A stretch of DNA of 64,000 nt. Origin: Synechococcus sp. A15-62 (GTDB lineage: Bacteria; Cyanobacteriota; Cyanobacteriia; PCC-6307; Cyanobiaceae). Positions 33,509-42,275 of this stretch are shown piece after piece. Position 1 is the first letter of the stretch. Each line of letters starts with the position of its first letter. Location: the NCBI RefSeq assembly GCF_014280075.1, contig NZ_CP047950.1, positions 1,240,001-1,304,000 of the forward strand, given 5' to 3'. Position numbers and translations under genes: made by a program. Under the pieces are notes generated by a model. That model was not told the origin of the DNA and searched no databases. It worked only from the letters and a program-made list of their open reading frames with translations.

Positions 33509-34698
33509 GTCAGAGAGCGGCCTTTCCAGGTCCAGCCGCGTCCCGTGTAGGTACGCCAGATCGAAACCGGGCCAATCGCACCCACCAGCAACCCACCGGC
33601 TCCCATCAGCCACCAAAGGGTGAGGGGCACATCAAAGTTGCTGCGGGTCCAGAGCCGCAGCAGCAGCTGTTGAAGAATGGCCAAGCTCGCCAGGGCCATC
33701 AACCACCACCAAGCTGAAGCCAGCAGGGGTTGGAGCCAGAGCAACACGAGCGATGCCGGCAGCAACAGCCAGGGCACGCTGAACATCAACACCACCACCA
33801 AGGCGGCACCGAGGGCTTTGACGGGGTCGCGGTCCAGGCCCAGAAACCAGTTCTTGGTCCAGCCCTCCCAAAGCGCCGCGAGATTGCTGTACATCCGCAG
33901 ATCGACCGCATCAAGCCCCAGCAGATAACGAAGCCGATGGCCTCCAGCCTTGATGGCGCGGGCGAGGGCCAGATCTTCCACCACCTCCCCAGCCAAGGCC
34001 CTGTGGCCACCGATCTGCCTGTAGGTGGAGGCCTTGAACAACATGAAAGGGCCCGCGGCAAACGCCACCGGCGAGGCCGGATCGTTGGTTTCGAGGATGG
34101 GAAAGCCGAGGCCCAGCAGGCTGGCCATGATTGGCTGCACCATCCATTCCGCCAGGCATCCGTAGCTCAACCGCGGCGCCAGGCTCAGCAAATCCGCCTG
34201 CTCATCATTGGCCTGAGCCAGGGCCCGTTGCAACGCATCGGGCTTGAGCCGAACATCGGCATCGATGAACAACAGCCACTCGCTGGAGACCTGTTCAACG
34301 GCCTTGCTGCAGGGCCAGTTCTTGCCCACCCAGCGTTCATTGACGGGCCTGGGGCCGGCCTGGATCAGGCGGAAGTGGGACGCCGCAGAGCCAGCACGGA
34401 GGGCGTTCTCCACCGTTGCATCGGTGGACTCGTCATCCACCACCAACACCGACCAGTCCCTGCAGGGGGGCTGGTTGGCCAGAACGCTGGCGACACAGGC
34501 CTCGATGTTGTGGGCTTCGTTGAAGGCAGGGATCACCACGGTGAGCGTGGTGTCCTGAGCAGCAACGTCCTGGCCCGGCTTCAAGCGCGGTGCAACAGCA
34601 AACACCCGTTGCAACCCCAACTGAAGGATCAGCAATCCCGCTGAGGCCGAACCAGCCGCAGCGAGAAACAGCAGGGGCTCAAGCAGGGCAAGGGTCAA
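33505..34698 (-). CDS. Family 2 glycosyltransferase, membrane-bound
   Basis: 397 residues. N-terminal hydrophobic region, then TVVIPAFNEAHNIEACVASV, VVDDEST, FIDADVRLKPDALQR (DxD-like), EVVEDLALARAIKAGG, and C-terminal hydrophobic helices (VVLMFSVPWLLLPASLVLLW). A GT-A fold enzyme. The layout resembles the carotenoid glycosyltransferases of cyanobacteria, but the acceptor is only a guess. Confidence 0.82.
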   Translation of the reverse strand: MTLALLEPLLFLAAAGSASAGLLILQLGLQRVFAVAPRLKPGQDVAAQDTTLTVVIPAFNEAHNIEACVASVLANQPPCRDWSVLVVDDESTDATVENALRAGSAASHFRLIQAGPRPVNERWVGKNWPCSKAVEQVSSEWLLFIDADVRLKPDALQRALAQANDEQADLLSLAPRLSYGCLAEWMVQPIMASLLGLGFPILETNDPASPVAFAAGPFMLFKASTYRQIGGHRALAGEVVEDLALARAIKAGGHRLRYLLGLDAVDLRMYSNLAALWEGWTKNWFLGLDRDPVKALGAALVVVLMFSVPWLLLPASLVLLWLQPLLASAWWWLMALASLAILQQLLLRLWTRSNFDVPLTLWWLMGAGGLLVGAIGPVSIWRTYTGRGWTWKGRSLT

Positions 34699-34728
34699 AG
34701 CCGGGCCATGGTCTGGTGGTCAGCCGTC

Positions 34729-35046
34729 TCAGTCGACGGTTGCTGCAGCTTCCACCATCGGCCACATCGCAGCAAATTCAGCATCCGAAACCACGGCGGT
34801 GACCTCGAACTGAATGCCGAAATCCTTGATCCAGGGGCCGAGATGCGCCCAAACCTTGCCGATGTCACTGGCAACGGCAATGGCAACACCGCTGCCGCTG
34901 ATCGGTTCGCAGACCCGATATTTGAGAGCAAAACCATCGAAAGCATCTCCCGGTGCTCCCGAATTGATGTAGTCAGCAAAGCCAGGGCACGACTCCCACG
35001 CACCCTCAACGGTCGGGAACGTCCAAACGATCAAGTAGTGCTGCAC
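34729..35046 (-). CDS. DUF3303-like protein
   Basis: 106 residues from GTG 35046 (an upstream start at 35106 is possible). Begins HYLIVWTFPTVEGAWES, then GFALKYRVCEPISGSGVAIA and WAHLGPWIKDFGIQFEVTAV. Small ferredoxin-like fold expected in this family. Function unknown. Confidence 0.75.
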   Translation of the reverse strand: MQHYLIVWTFPTVEGAWESCPGFADYINSGAPGDAFDGFALKYRVCEPISGSGVAIAVASDIGKVWAHLGPWIKDFGIQFEVTAVVSDAEFAAMWPMVEAAATVD

Positions 35047-35185
35047 GGTGAAGGAGGGCAAACGCTTGCTTCGTAGCCATGAAACGGCATCCAGGCGGAA
35101 TTGCAACTGAATTCGGTAGTCATTCAGCAGGAGCCTTCGTCAAAGCTGGCAACGGGCTACAGCTGAAACAGGACCCAGCACAGCC

Positions 35186-35356
35186 ATGACACTCCATATC
35201 GCCAATGAAATGGATGAAGTGGAAGTGGCCGTCTGGTGGGACTTATCACGCATCGTCCGTCACTTCGAGCGCCAGGGACTGGAACGACGGGAGGTGAAAA
35301 CTGCCGTGATGAATGCGGCGCTCCGCCTGATGAAGGATGAAGGGGAGCCCCATTGA
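35186..35356 (+). CDS. Small soluble protein, 56 residues
   Basis: MTLHIANEMDEVEVAVWWDL then RHFERQGLERREVKTAVMNA: a charged helical protein. Overlaps the next gene's start by 20 bases, so probably coupled to the MBL-fold protein. Not recognised. Confidence 0.65.
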   Translation: MTLHIANEMDEVEVAVWWDLSRIVRHFERQGLERREVKTAVMNAALRLMKDEGEPH

Positions 35357-36221
35357 CCGGTCCCCGGCTTCAGACGAGTTCCGCATCAATGAGCGCTGCA
35401 TCGATTGCGGCACCTGCTGGACCTTTGATCCGGATCACTTCGCTGCCGGTTCAGGAACGGCAGTGGTGGCTCACCAACCCATCGGAGCGTCATCCCAGCG
35501 CCAGGCCCTTCTGGCCTTACAGGCTTGTCCGGTTGCCGCGATCGAGACGAGCCGTACTCTGCAACGCACCACACCGGCTGAAGGCTTCCCGAGCTGGATC
35601 TGCAGCCACGCCGCCGGTGAGGTGTTCTATTGCGGCTGGGCGTCCCAACGCAGCTTCGGTGCCCGCAGCTGGCTGATTCAACGCGCCGATGGCAACGTCA
35701 TGGTTGACGTTCCGCGGTGGAGTGCGCCACTGGCCCGGCGGATCCAGGCGATGGGGGGACTGGCTCAGATCGTGCTCACGCATCGGGATGATGTGGCTGA
35801 CCATCAGCGCTGGGCTCAGGCCTTCGCCTGTGAGCGTTGGATTCATCGCGGTGATGCCGATGCCGCGCCCTCGGCTGAGCAGGTGCTGGAAGGGCAGGAG
35901 CCATTGGAACTCGCACCACAGATCGAACTGCTGCCCACTCCGGGGCACACCCCAGGCTCACTCTGCCTGTTGCTCGGTGATCAACGACGGGTTCTGTTCA
36001 GCGGTGATCACGTGTGGTGGAACCGCGACCAGGACGTGTTGGTGTGTTCCGAGCGCTACTGCTGGTGGGATTTCAACGTGCAGATCCGTTCGCTTCAGCG
36101 CCTGCAACGCCTCGATGTGGCTTGGCTCCTGCCGGGCCATGGCCATCGCCAGCATTTTCAACCGGGCTTATGGACTGAGGCGGTGAAGCAAACCCTGACC
36201 TGGATCCAGGCCCAGCATTGA
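35337..36221 (+). CDS. Ferredoxin-domain/MBL-fold fusion protein
   Basis: 294 residues. N-terminal cluster motif RCIDCGTCW and a later ACPVAAIE suggest a [3Fe/4Fe-4S] ferredoxin domain; then an MBL-fold domain with LTHRDDVADHQRW, TPGHTPGSLCLLLG, SGDHVWW and LPGHGHR. The first MBL motif is THRDDVADH rather than THxHxDH. This looks like a redox-linked MBL enzyme of cyanobacteria; substrate unknown. The 3' end overlaps the DUF924 gene. Confidence 0.8.
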   Translation: MKGSPIDRSPASDEFRINERCIDCGTCWTFDPDHFAAGSGTAVVAHQPIGASSQRQALLALQACPVAAIETSRTLQRTTPAEGFPSWICSHAAGEVFYCGWASQRSFGARSWLIQRADGNVMVDVPRWSAPLARRIQAMGGLAQIVLTHRDDVADHQRWAQAFACERWIHRGDADAAPSAEQVLEGQEPLELAPQIELLPTPGHTPGSLCLLLGDQRRVLFSGDHVWWNRDQDVLVCSERYCWWDFNVQIRSLQRLQRLDVAWLLPGHGHRQHFQPGLWTEAVKQTLTWIQAQH

Positions 36222-36738
36222 GAAAGGCTGTCTCCTCCGGACTGCTCATCCGAGCGAGGGCAAGGTTGCGCCCCAGGTAACGCCCGAAGCGCTCCAGTTC
36301 CGCGAGATGGCGGCAAGCAACATTGGCGGTGGCTTCATCAACATGCCGCTCCAGCAGGGGGATCACAGCCCTCACCACGCTGATGTCTTCGCTGTGGAGC
36401 TGTGGCATCAGCCAGAACTGCCGCCGCGGTCGTTGCGATTCCGCTGCGATCCATCCCCGCTCCAGCGCCTCCAAGCTCAGCTGCAGAGCCTGAGGATCGC
36501 CGGCAAAAGCCTTGGATTCACCGCGCCAGATCTGACGGGGGAACTGATCCAGCAGCAGCACCAGGGCCAGACCGCTGCTGGGCGCACAGCTCCAGTGGTT
36601 CAGGTCTCCGGTGAGGGCGCGCTCAACAGCCTCCCCGAACCGCTCTCGCACCAGGGCATCGAAGCTGTCGCGGCGACGAAACCACTGCCAGGGTCGGCAC
36701 TGCTGGAACCAGAACTCCAGAACGTCGTCGGCCTTCAA
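36073..36738 (-). CDS. DUF924 family protein with extended C-terminus
   Basis: 221 residues. DDVLEFWFQQCRPWQWFRRR start, LVLLLDQFPRQIWRG and LERFGRYLGRN are DUF924 landmarks. The family normally ends soon after the PEE-like SSPEETAFL, but here translation runs about 45 more residues into the antisense of the MBL gene (149-base overlap), likely because the original stop was lost. Confidence 0.78.
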   Translation of the reverse strand: MKADDVLEFWFQQCRPWQWFRRRDSFDALVRERFGEAVERALTGDLNHWSCAPSSGLALVLLLDQFPRQIWRGESKAFAGDPQALQLSLEALERGWIAAESQRPRRQFWLMPQLHSEDISVVRAVIPLLERHVDEATANVACRHLAELERFGRYLGRNLALARMSSPEETAFLNAGPGSRSGFASPPQSISPVENAGDGHGPAGAKPHRGVAGAEANGSAR

Positions 36739-38408
36739 GACGAACAGCTGTAGTGGGACACCCCACCGGCGCTGAAGAACTCCCGCGGTTTCAAGCGGTC
36801 GTAGCGGGCCGCCATGTCGGGGGACGGAGTCTCATAGGGGGTGCTGAACAGCTGCTGCAGTTCAGCCATCAGGGAGGTGTTGCCTTCGGCGGCCTGCTGG
36901 TAGGCCGGAGCAATCAACCATTCGCGCCAGGTGATCGCCGGGTTGACCCGCCGCATCCCAGCGGAGATCACAGATGGTTCAACGCCACTGGGCCACTGGG
37001 CGCGCCAGCGCAGCAACCAGTCGTTCCATTGGGCTTCAAGGGGAGCCGACAGGGGGAGATAGAAACAGTCCCGCAGCGGATCGATCTGCTCGGGCAGATC
37101 CGACAAACGGCGGAAGAACATCGAGTAATCGGCGCTCGACTCCACCAGAAGCTTCAACAGCTCTTGCACCAGTGCGTCGTCGGCACTGGACAGGCCGAGT
37201 TTGCTGCTCCACATCCGTTGCATGGCCTCCTGCATGGCAGCGGGGAAATCCTCCAGCAACTGATCCAGTTGGGCCTGGGCCTCCGCCTGGCCCTCCATCA
37301 GCGTGCGCAGGGATTTCCAGAACATGCGGTAATTGGCCTCCGCAGCCGCCGGCTGGTTGAAGAAGCAGAAGTGGGCACCGCCACCGGTCCAGGGCTGAAA
37401 GCGCGGGTCAAACAGCTCGCAGAAGCCGAACGGGCCGTAGTCGAGGGTGAAGCCACCGGCGGCGCAGTTGTCGCTGTTGAAGTTGCCCTGGCAGTAGCCC
37501 ACACGGATCCAGTTGGCCACGAGGCTCGTAAGCCGATCACGGAACAAGCGCGCCAACAGCACAACCTGGTCGCTGAAGGGCAGGCCGGGATCGATCTCCT
37601 GGCGGTAATTGCGTTCGATCAAGTGCGCCACGATCAGGTGCAGCTCCTGGTGCGCCCGGGGATGGGCCTCACTGCGGGCACGGCGGGCGAACAACTCCAG
37701 CTGACCCACCCGCAGAAATGAGGGCGCCACCCGGGTGCTGATGGCGGCCGGGTTGTCGACCATCACGTCCGGGTCCATCGAACGTGAGTTCTCGGAATAC
37801 CAGGGCCGTCCCACCGTTTCGGCGTGGGAGACGTACAGCGTCAACGAACGGGAGGTGGGCACACCGAGGGCGTGCATGAACTCCTGAGCCAGAAACTCAC
37901 GCACGCTGGAGCGCAGCACGGCGCGGCCGTCGGCACCACGGCAGTAGGGGGTCGGACCACCACCTTTGAGCTGCATCTCCCAGCGGCGCCCTTCAAACAC
38001 CCCCTCAAACACCGACATGGCTCGGCCATCGCCATAGCCGTTGCCATTGCCGAAGGGACACTGCTGCGTGTATTCAGTGCCGTAGATCGAAAGGGCGTAG
38101 CCGGTGGCCCAGCCCCAGGGCCGCATCGGACCGGTGGCCACACCGAGATCACCGGAGAACATCCGGCGGAACCGATCGTCCTGAGCCAGGTCGTCGCTGA
38201 GACCCAGCTCGCTGAACAAGCTGCGGCTGTGCGCCAGGTATTGGGGCTCGGGGATCGGGGTGGGCGTCACCGGCACGTAGTGGCCAGAGAGAACCTGGCG
38301 AGGGCGGTGATCGTCCCCATCCGCTGTCGCCTCCGGATCAGGCGTGAGGGACTCCAGCAGGGAGTAGTCGGCCCGTTCGGCGAACTCAGCAAACGTGGCG
38401 GTGCTCAT
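36735..38408 (-). CDS. selO: SelO/YdiU protein AMPylase
   Basis: 557 residues. Pseudokinase-fold enzyme that transfers AMP to proteins. NSDNCAAGGFTLDYGPFGF is the metal/active-site block, RGADGRAVLRSSVREFLAQEFM the N-lobe region and PEPQYLAHS the N-terminus. The start fits a 4-base overlap with DUF924 (36735-36738). Confidence 0.93.
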   Translation of the reverse strand: MSTATFAEFAERADYSLLESLTPDPEATADGDDHRPRQVLSGHYVPVTPTPIPEPQYLAHSRSLFSELGLSDDLAQDDRFRRMFSGDLGVATGPMRPWGWATGYALSIYGTEYTQQCPFGNGNGYGDGRAMSVFEGVFEGRRWEMQLKGGGPTPYCRGADGRAVLRSSVREFLAQEFMHALGVPTSRSLTLYVSHAETVGRPWYSENSRSMDPDVMVDNPAAISTRVAPSFLRVGQLELFARRARSEAHPRAHQELHLIVAHLIERNYRQEIDPGLPFSDQVVLLARLFRDRLTSLVANWIRVGYCQGNFNSDNCAAGGFTLDYGPFGFCELFDPRFQPWTGGGAHFCFFNQPAAAEANYRMFWKSLRTLMEGQAEAQAQLDQLLEDFPAAMQEAMQRMWSSKLGLSSADDALVQELLKLLVESSADYSMFFRRLSDLPEQIDPLRDCFYLPLSAPLEAQWNDWLLRWRAQWPSGVEPSVISAGMRRVNPAITWREWLIAPAYQQAAEGNTSLMAELQQLFSTPYETPSPDMAARYDRLKPREFFSAGGVSHYSCSS

Positions 38409-38516
38409 CGGACCCTGACGCTGTACCCATCATCGCCAGAGCTGCGGCCGGGTGTTTTGACCGATGGCCAATGGTGGATCGAGGGCTTACACCGAGGGAA
38501 GCATCCAAGGGGAACC

Positions 38517-38666
38517 GTGGGCAAAGCCAGGAAACTTCGCTCCGACAACCGACAGGAGGAGCTGATCACCAGCCTGATCGGCCTCACCGCCATTTTTGTG
38601 GCCACAGCCATCTGGTGGAGCGTGGCTCCCCAGTGGCTCACCAGCAGCTGGCAGACCTTTCAGTAG
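38517..38666 (+). CDS. Small membrane protein, 49 residues
   Basis: GTG start with AAGGGGA upstream. Basic N-terminus MGKARKLRSDNRQEEL, then one transmembrane helix (LIGLTAIFVATAIWWSV) and a short tail. Function unknown. Confidence 0.65.
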   Translation: MGKARKLRSDNRQEELITSLIGLTAIFVATAIWWSVAPQWLTSSWQTFQ

Positions 38667-38683
38667 TCGACTTGCTAGCCGGG

Positions 38684-38860
38684 CTAGTAGTCGGGCATGG
38701 ACGCCTCAGCTCGCAGCCTGCACCAGGGCTCAAGCAGGGTGGGGCGACCGCAATGGGGGCAATCCTGCCCCCTCTTTTCCACCTGCACGAAGGGGATCCA
38801 ACGGGAGTTGGCCTGCCCCTCATAGCCGCAGTGCTTGCAGTGAATCCGGTATTCCGCCAT
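38684..38860 (-). CDS. Zinc-ribbon protein, 58 residues
   Basis: MAEYRIHCKHCGYEGQANSR then VEKRGQDCPHCGRPTLLEPW: two CxxC pairs form a rubredoxin-like zinc ribbon. Possible nucleic-acid or protein adaptor. Not assigned to a family. Confidence 0.75.
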   Translation of the reverse strand: MAEYRIHCKHCGYEGQANSRWIPFVQVEKRGQDCPHCGRPTLLEPWCRLRAEASMPDY

Positions 38861-38863
38861 GAC

Positions 38864-39025
38864 TCAGAGCGCGGGCTTTTCCTGACGTTGCACGGCCTCA
38901 TGGGCCTGGCGCAGGCCATGGACCATGAAGCAATAGGCCGGATTGCACACCAGGTACTTGCCGTCGCCGATGGCGTCGATGGTGGACCCGCGCGAGGTGG
39001 CAAAAATTCGGCTTTTGAACTCCAT
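38864..39025 (-). CDS. Small protein, 53 residues, family with 63610 and 61471
   Basis: MEFKSRIFATSRGSTIDAIG then DGKYLVCNPAYCFMVHGLRQ and AHEAVQ. Similar segments occur at 63610-63810 (RGSSIQKVEAGKFLVCDSENVC) and more distantly at 61471 (YYRICDREGVCQVVRG). Strand-strand-helix layout with two cysteines. Function unknown. Confidence 0.68.
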   Translation of the reverse strand: MEFKSRIFATSRGSTIDAIGDGKYLVCNPAYCFMVHGLRQAHEAVQRQEKPAL

Positions 39026-39108
39026 CTCATCTCCTTGGCTGACCTCACTGTTGTGGGGACATGGAGGAGCGGCAACCCGTGTAAACGCGCATTGTGCGCA
39101 GGGCTGAC

Positions 39109-39261
39109 TCAGTCGACGGGGTCGCAGTGGTCGCCATCGCACTGAAGCCCACATTGGGGTTGCTTGGCGCCGTACTGCCAGGGACGCCGCATCGCCCAGT
39201 ACTCATCCACCAACCCGAGCAGGTAGGTGCCGATGCGCCGGAGCAAGGAAGCCTGTTTCAT
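39109..39261 (-). CDS. Small soluble protein with cysteines, 50 residues
   Basis: MKQASLLRRIGTYLLGLVDE then AMRRPWQYGAKQPQCGLQCD and HCDPVD. Three cysteines in the C-terminal part (QCGLQCDGDHC). Function unknown. Confidence 0.6.
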   Translation of the reverse strand: MKQASLLRRIGTYLLGLVDEYWAMRRPWQYGAKQPQCGLQCDGDHCDPVD

Positions 39262-39408
39262 GCCTTCAAGCTGGCAAGGGCGTGGCAAGTCCGCAACCGA
39301 AGGCGAGGACATCAAGGGGACGAACGCAAGGTGGCAAAACACAGCCTGGGTGGGTTAGGCCCGATGCAGTGCGACTGACCTTGAGCACCGACCCACCAGC
39401 ACCGAGCC

Positions 39409-39570
39409 ATGACCACCACGCAACATTCGAACCAGCTGCTGGAAGAGCTGGTTGCTGAAGAAATCAGCTTTCAGATCGATCAGATCGCGGAAGACCTGCA
39501 GCGGGAAGGCTGGCCGATCGCCATGGTGAAGCGGTTCATGCATGTGGCCGTGGAGCGCCTGCCGGAATGA
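39409..39570 (+). CDS. Small helical protein, 53 residues
   Basis: MTTTQHSNQLLEELVAEEIS then FQIDQIAEDLQREGWPIAMV: two helices, acidic. ATG with fair spacing, high GC. No family recognised. Confidence 0.62.
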   Translation: MTTTQHSNQLLEELVAEEISFQIDQIAEDLQREGWPIAMVKRFMHVAVERLPE

Positions 39571-39680
39571 CGCGAGGGGCCAACTAGGTGAAACGACTCA
39601 TCTGCAGAGAGCTGTTGCACTTTTAACAACGGTGATCCAGGCCATTCGTTGACAGTTGGGCGTCGCTTGCGCCATTCCCG

Positions 39681-40109
39681 ATGAATGTCGTCACTGCTTT
39701 TGCGGCCGTTGGCCTGACCGCGGTGTCATGGGACGACACCCTCAGCCGGGCTGGTGCCAGGGCCTTCAGGCATGCCCTCGACTACCGCGAGCCCTACTGC
39801 CGGATGAGTGAAAATGAGGTGGTGCTGATGATGGACGCGGTGCTAGCCATGCGGCTGGAGCGGGGCACCAAAGCGCTGATGTTGGAGGCCGCCAAAGCTC
39901 TCACGGCCGATCAAGCACTCACGGCCTACGCCATGGCCTCAGAACTGATGCGCTCCGATGGGCCCTATTCCGCCGAGGAGCGCCGGAGGCTGGATCTGCT
40001 GGCGTTGATGCTCTCGATCTCGCAGATGGAGGCCGAGCGCATCGACTCCGTTTTTGAGTTGCTGCACGCCCCCCTGGAGCCAGCTGTCATCCCCTCAGGC
40101 GTCAGCTGA
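39681..40109 (+). CDS. TerB-like protein
   Basis: 142 residues. Helical, with the TerB-type layout LMMDAVLAMRLERGTKAL ... SELMRSDGPYSAEERRRLDLL ... ISQMEAERIDSVFELL. TerB-like domains occur in stress-response proteins. Substrate or partner unknown. Confidence 0.75.
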   Translation: MNVVTAFAAVGLTAVSWDDTLSRAGARAFRHALDYREPYCRMSENEVVLMMDAVLAMRLERGTKALMLEAAKALTADQALTAYAMASELMRSDGPYSAEERRRLDLLALMLSISQMEAERIDSVFELLHAPLEPAVIPSGVS

Positions 40110-40408
40110 GGGCTGCAGCTCAATCCAAAGCAACCAGAGAACCCCGACGAACGGGATCAGAGAGATGAAGATCCACTGCCAGGAACGGCCGGTGTCCCGA
40201 ATGCGCCGAATGTTCATCGCCAGGCCAGGGCAGATGGAAGCGACAGCAAAAACGAAATAAACAGCTGAAGGCGAGAGACCTTCGCCAAGACACCGCCAAT
40301 GATCAGGTTGACGAGGACGATCTTCCAGTAGTCGATCCGGGATGTCCGCCCCTCGAAATCGAAGGATTGGGTCCAGAACTGGGGATAAAAGCTCAGCATT
40401 GAATTCAC
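40095..40408 (-). pseudogene. DUF805 membrane protein, frameshifted
   Basis: The N-terminal part (FDFEGRTSRIDYWKIVLVNL, frame of ATG 40408) and the C-terminal part (FVFAVASICPGLAMNIRRIR, DTGRSWQWIFISLIPFVGVL) together make a complete DUF805 protein, but they lie in two frames that switch at about 40240-40290. It may be a real pseudogene, a sequencing error or a frameshift site. The C-terminal half overlaps TerB's end. Confidence 0.75.
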
Positions 40409-40411
40409 GCC

Positions 40412-40561
40412 TCAAGCCGCACGCTTGTCGTCACCGAACCAGATGCCCCGGCGGCTATCGGGCAGACGGACCACGGCACGTTCATAGCGCTGGCGGCAGC
40501 TGCGGGCACGGAGGTGTTCTTCTGCCTCCTGAAGCAGCTGTTGCAGCCTGACGTCGTCCAT
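40412..40561 (-). CDS. Small basic helical protein, 49 residues
   Basis: MDDVRLQQLLQEAEEHLRAR then SCRQRYERAVVRLPDSRRG and FGDDKRAA. Convincing composition. Function unknown. Confidence 0.62.
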   Translation of the reverse strand: MDDVRLQQLLQEAEEHLRARSCRQRYERAVVRLPDSRRGIWFGDDKRAA

Positions 40562-40607
40562 GGCGTTGCCTTGATGCCCACCCATTCAGGCCACGATCCG
40601 CGCGGCG

Positions 40608-40790
40608 TCAATAGGCCACGTTCAACTCTTCTGATCCGTAACGGAGCAGGAAATCTGCTTCGGATTGATCGGAAAGCAGCAGGCAGGTGTGGTCGTTGGC
40701 GCCGGTTCGGTAGCAGTAGACGTCGAGCTCTTCAGGGTTGCGGTTGGAGTGGATGACCTCCCCCATCCGAAGCACGTAACGCGTTGCCAT
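40608..40790 (-). CDS. Small soluble protein, 60 residues
   Basis: MATRYVLRMGEVIHSNRNPE then LDVYCYRTGANDHTCLLLSD and FLLRYGSEELNVAY. Likely alpha/beta with two cysteines. An upstream start at 40841 is less likely. Confidence 0.62.
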   Translation of the reverse strand: MATRYVLRMGEVIHSNRNPEELDVYCYRTGANDHTCLLLSDQSEADFLLRYGSEELNVAY

Positions 40791-40871
40791 CACCTTGCAC
40801 CCACAGATGACTCCGAGATAGCGCTGATCCAGACGGTTCAATCATCTCTGTGCTGAGCTGCGTACAAGAGC

Positions 40872-41039
40872 TCATTCGTTGTCGACGCGAATGAAAAAAC
40901 GACTCTCCACATCCATCTCGCCCTGATCCTCAATCTCCGGGTCGCCCTCCACCAGCTCCACGGCGAAATCCATGTCGTCCAGTTCATGCACAACACTCTG
41001 ACCATGCACCAGGTTGTGGACGAGCAGGAGTCGTTTCAT
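40872..41039 (-). CDS. Small acidic protein, 55 residues
   Basis: MKRLLLVHNLVHGQSVVHEL then DDMDFAVELVEGDPEIEDQG, ending FFIRVDNE. Strands followed by acidic segments. Function unknown. Confidence 0.6.
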   Translation of the reverse strand: MKRLLLVHNLVHGQSVVHELDDMDFAVELVEGDPEIEDQGEMDVESRFFIRVDNE

Positions 41040-41087
41040 GGGTGGACGGAGACGCCGTTCCACCGGTTGGTAGCAACAGCTTGTCGT

Positions 41088-41279
41088 TCAACGAAAGCCG
41101 AAACCTTCTCGGATCGGCTGCTTGGAGGAATACTCCCGCGACAGAGCATCCAACATCAGAGAGATGTAGCGGTCATCCATGCCGATGTCCTGCTTCAGCT
41201 GGCGCATCAGGCTGTTAATGCTCTTGAACGCATCTGGAATTTGATGGTCCAGATGCTCCTTGGTGGGTTGGTAGGGCAT
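41088..41279 (-). CDS. Small soluble protein, 63 residues
   Basis: MPYQPTKEHLDHQIPDAFKS, then SLMRQLKQDIGMDDRYISLM and a short Ser/Arg tail (GFGFR). Helical. Function unknown. Just before the cyAbrB terminator. Confidence 0.65.
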   Translation of the reverse strand: MPYQPTKEHLDHQIPDAFKSINSLMRQLKQDIGMDDRYISLMLDALSREYSSKQPIREGFGFR

Positions 41280-41285
41280 CGGAGC

Positions 41286-41323
41286 CAAAAAAATTCCCCG
41301 TGAAACCTAAAGGAACCACGGGG
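41286..41323 (-). terminator. Intrinsic terminator of the cyAbrB gene
   Basis: On the reverse strand a CCCCGTG/CACGGGG stem with a loop of about 14 bases precedes ATTTTTTT. Confidence 0.85.
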
Positions 41324-41350
41324 AGAATGGTGTTGCTGCTGAACCGGAGA

Positions 41351-41716
41351 TCAATCCTCTTCTTCGGATCCACCAACTGGAATCAGGCGGATCTGCTTGC
41401 GTCCAAGCTTGATCTCGTATTCATCTCCGGGCTGCAATTCCAGGAGAGCGGTGTAGGCCTTGCCGATCAACAAATTGCCATTGCCCTGAACCACAGCTTT
41501 GTAGGAAAGCTTGCGGCCACCTTTGCCCACAACGGATCCACCCGTGGAGAAGGACAGGCCCTTGGCTTCCAGCAGAGCTTCATAGAAGGCGGTGAATTTC
41601 ACCTGTTCAGAGCCGTCTTTTTTGGTGACGACGTAGCCACAACCTCTAGCCAGGTCTGTTTTGGCGCAATCGCCAAGTTCCTTGACGCGGTTGAGCAATT
41701 CAGCTCCAGTAAGCAT
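41351..41716 (-). CDS. cyAbrB-family transcription factor
   Basis: 121 residues. MLTGAELLNRVKELGD and KTDLARGCGY are conserved N-terminal features; the C-terminal half has LIGKAYTALLELQPGDEYEI KLGRKQIRLI, the AbrB-like DNA-binding swapped-hairpin. cyAbrB proteins regulate carbon/nitrogen metabolism in cyanobacteria. Confidence 0.9.
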   Translation of the reverse strand: MLTGAELLNRVKELGDCAKTDLARGCGYVVTKKDGSEQVKFTAFYEALLEAKGLSFSTGGSVVGKGGRKLSYKAVVQGNGNLLIGKAYTALLELQPGDEYEIKLGRKQIRLIPVGGSEEED

Positions 41717-41881
41717 GGGTCTGTGAGGTCGTGACTTCTCTATTAGAGCAAATGTTGTGCTGTTAACAAGGGGAAAAAGAGCTGAATTCAGTTGATTTGC
41801 TGTGAAAACAAAAAATCAGGATGTGTTGGTGGTTTGACATAGCCCTCAGCATCAAACCGTTGGCCTCGACAATCGGTTGAG

Positions 41882-42151
41882 ATGGCCAACTCCCAATCAC
41901 AATCCGAATCACCGCCTGATACGGGAAGAGAGGGATGGTTGGTGAACACAACCCAGAAGCGGGTGGTGCATTTCAAGCCGGATCTGAATTCAGAAGGCAC
42001 GGCCTGGGTCTTAATCAGGACGTATCACTACGACCCTCCCAGACCACCGGAACCCCTCAGCCATCGCCGCGTTCTGGATCAGTACGCGATCGATACCTGG
42101 AGTGTGATGTTGAAACGGGGCTGGCGGCCCTGCCGCGCTCCAGCACGCTGA
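41882..42151 (+). CDS. DUF1651 family protein (second copy)
   Basis: 89 residues: GREGWLVNTTQKRVVHFKPD, RRVLDQYAIDTWSVMLKRGW. Same family as the gene at 22555. Longer middle region. No LexA-like box in the 60 bases upstream of ATG. Function unknown. Confidence 0.78.
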   Translation: MANSQSQSESPPDTGREGWLVNTTQKRVVHFKPDLNSEGTAWVLIRTYHYDPPRPPEPLSHRRVLDQYAIDTWSVMLKRGWRPCRAPAR

Positions 42152-42275
42152 TCACTTTCGTTGTCGTCGCTACTGGTTCGGCAATCAATGGCATCAATTG
42201 CGCAGTAATGCCTCGCTTCAGGCTGTCAAAGCGAAGCCACGATCGATAGGTTGCCGCAGAGGAACAGATTCAGTT

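Noticed and set aside
36753-37721. 322-codon forward ORF antisense to selO
   Set aside because: SelO motifs on the reverse strand are complete, and the forward translation is low-complexity.
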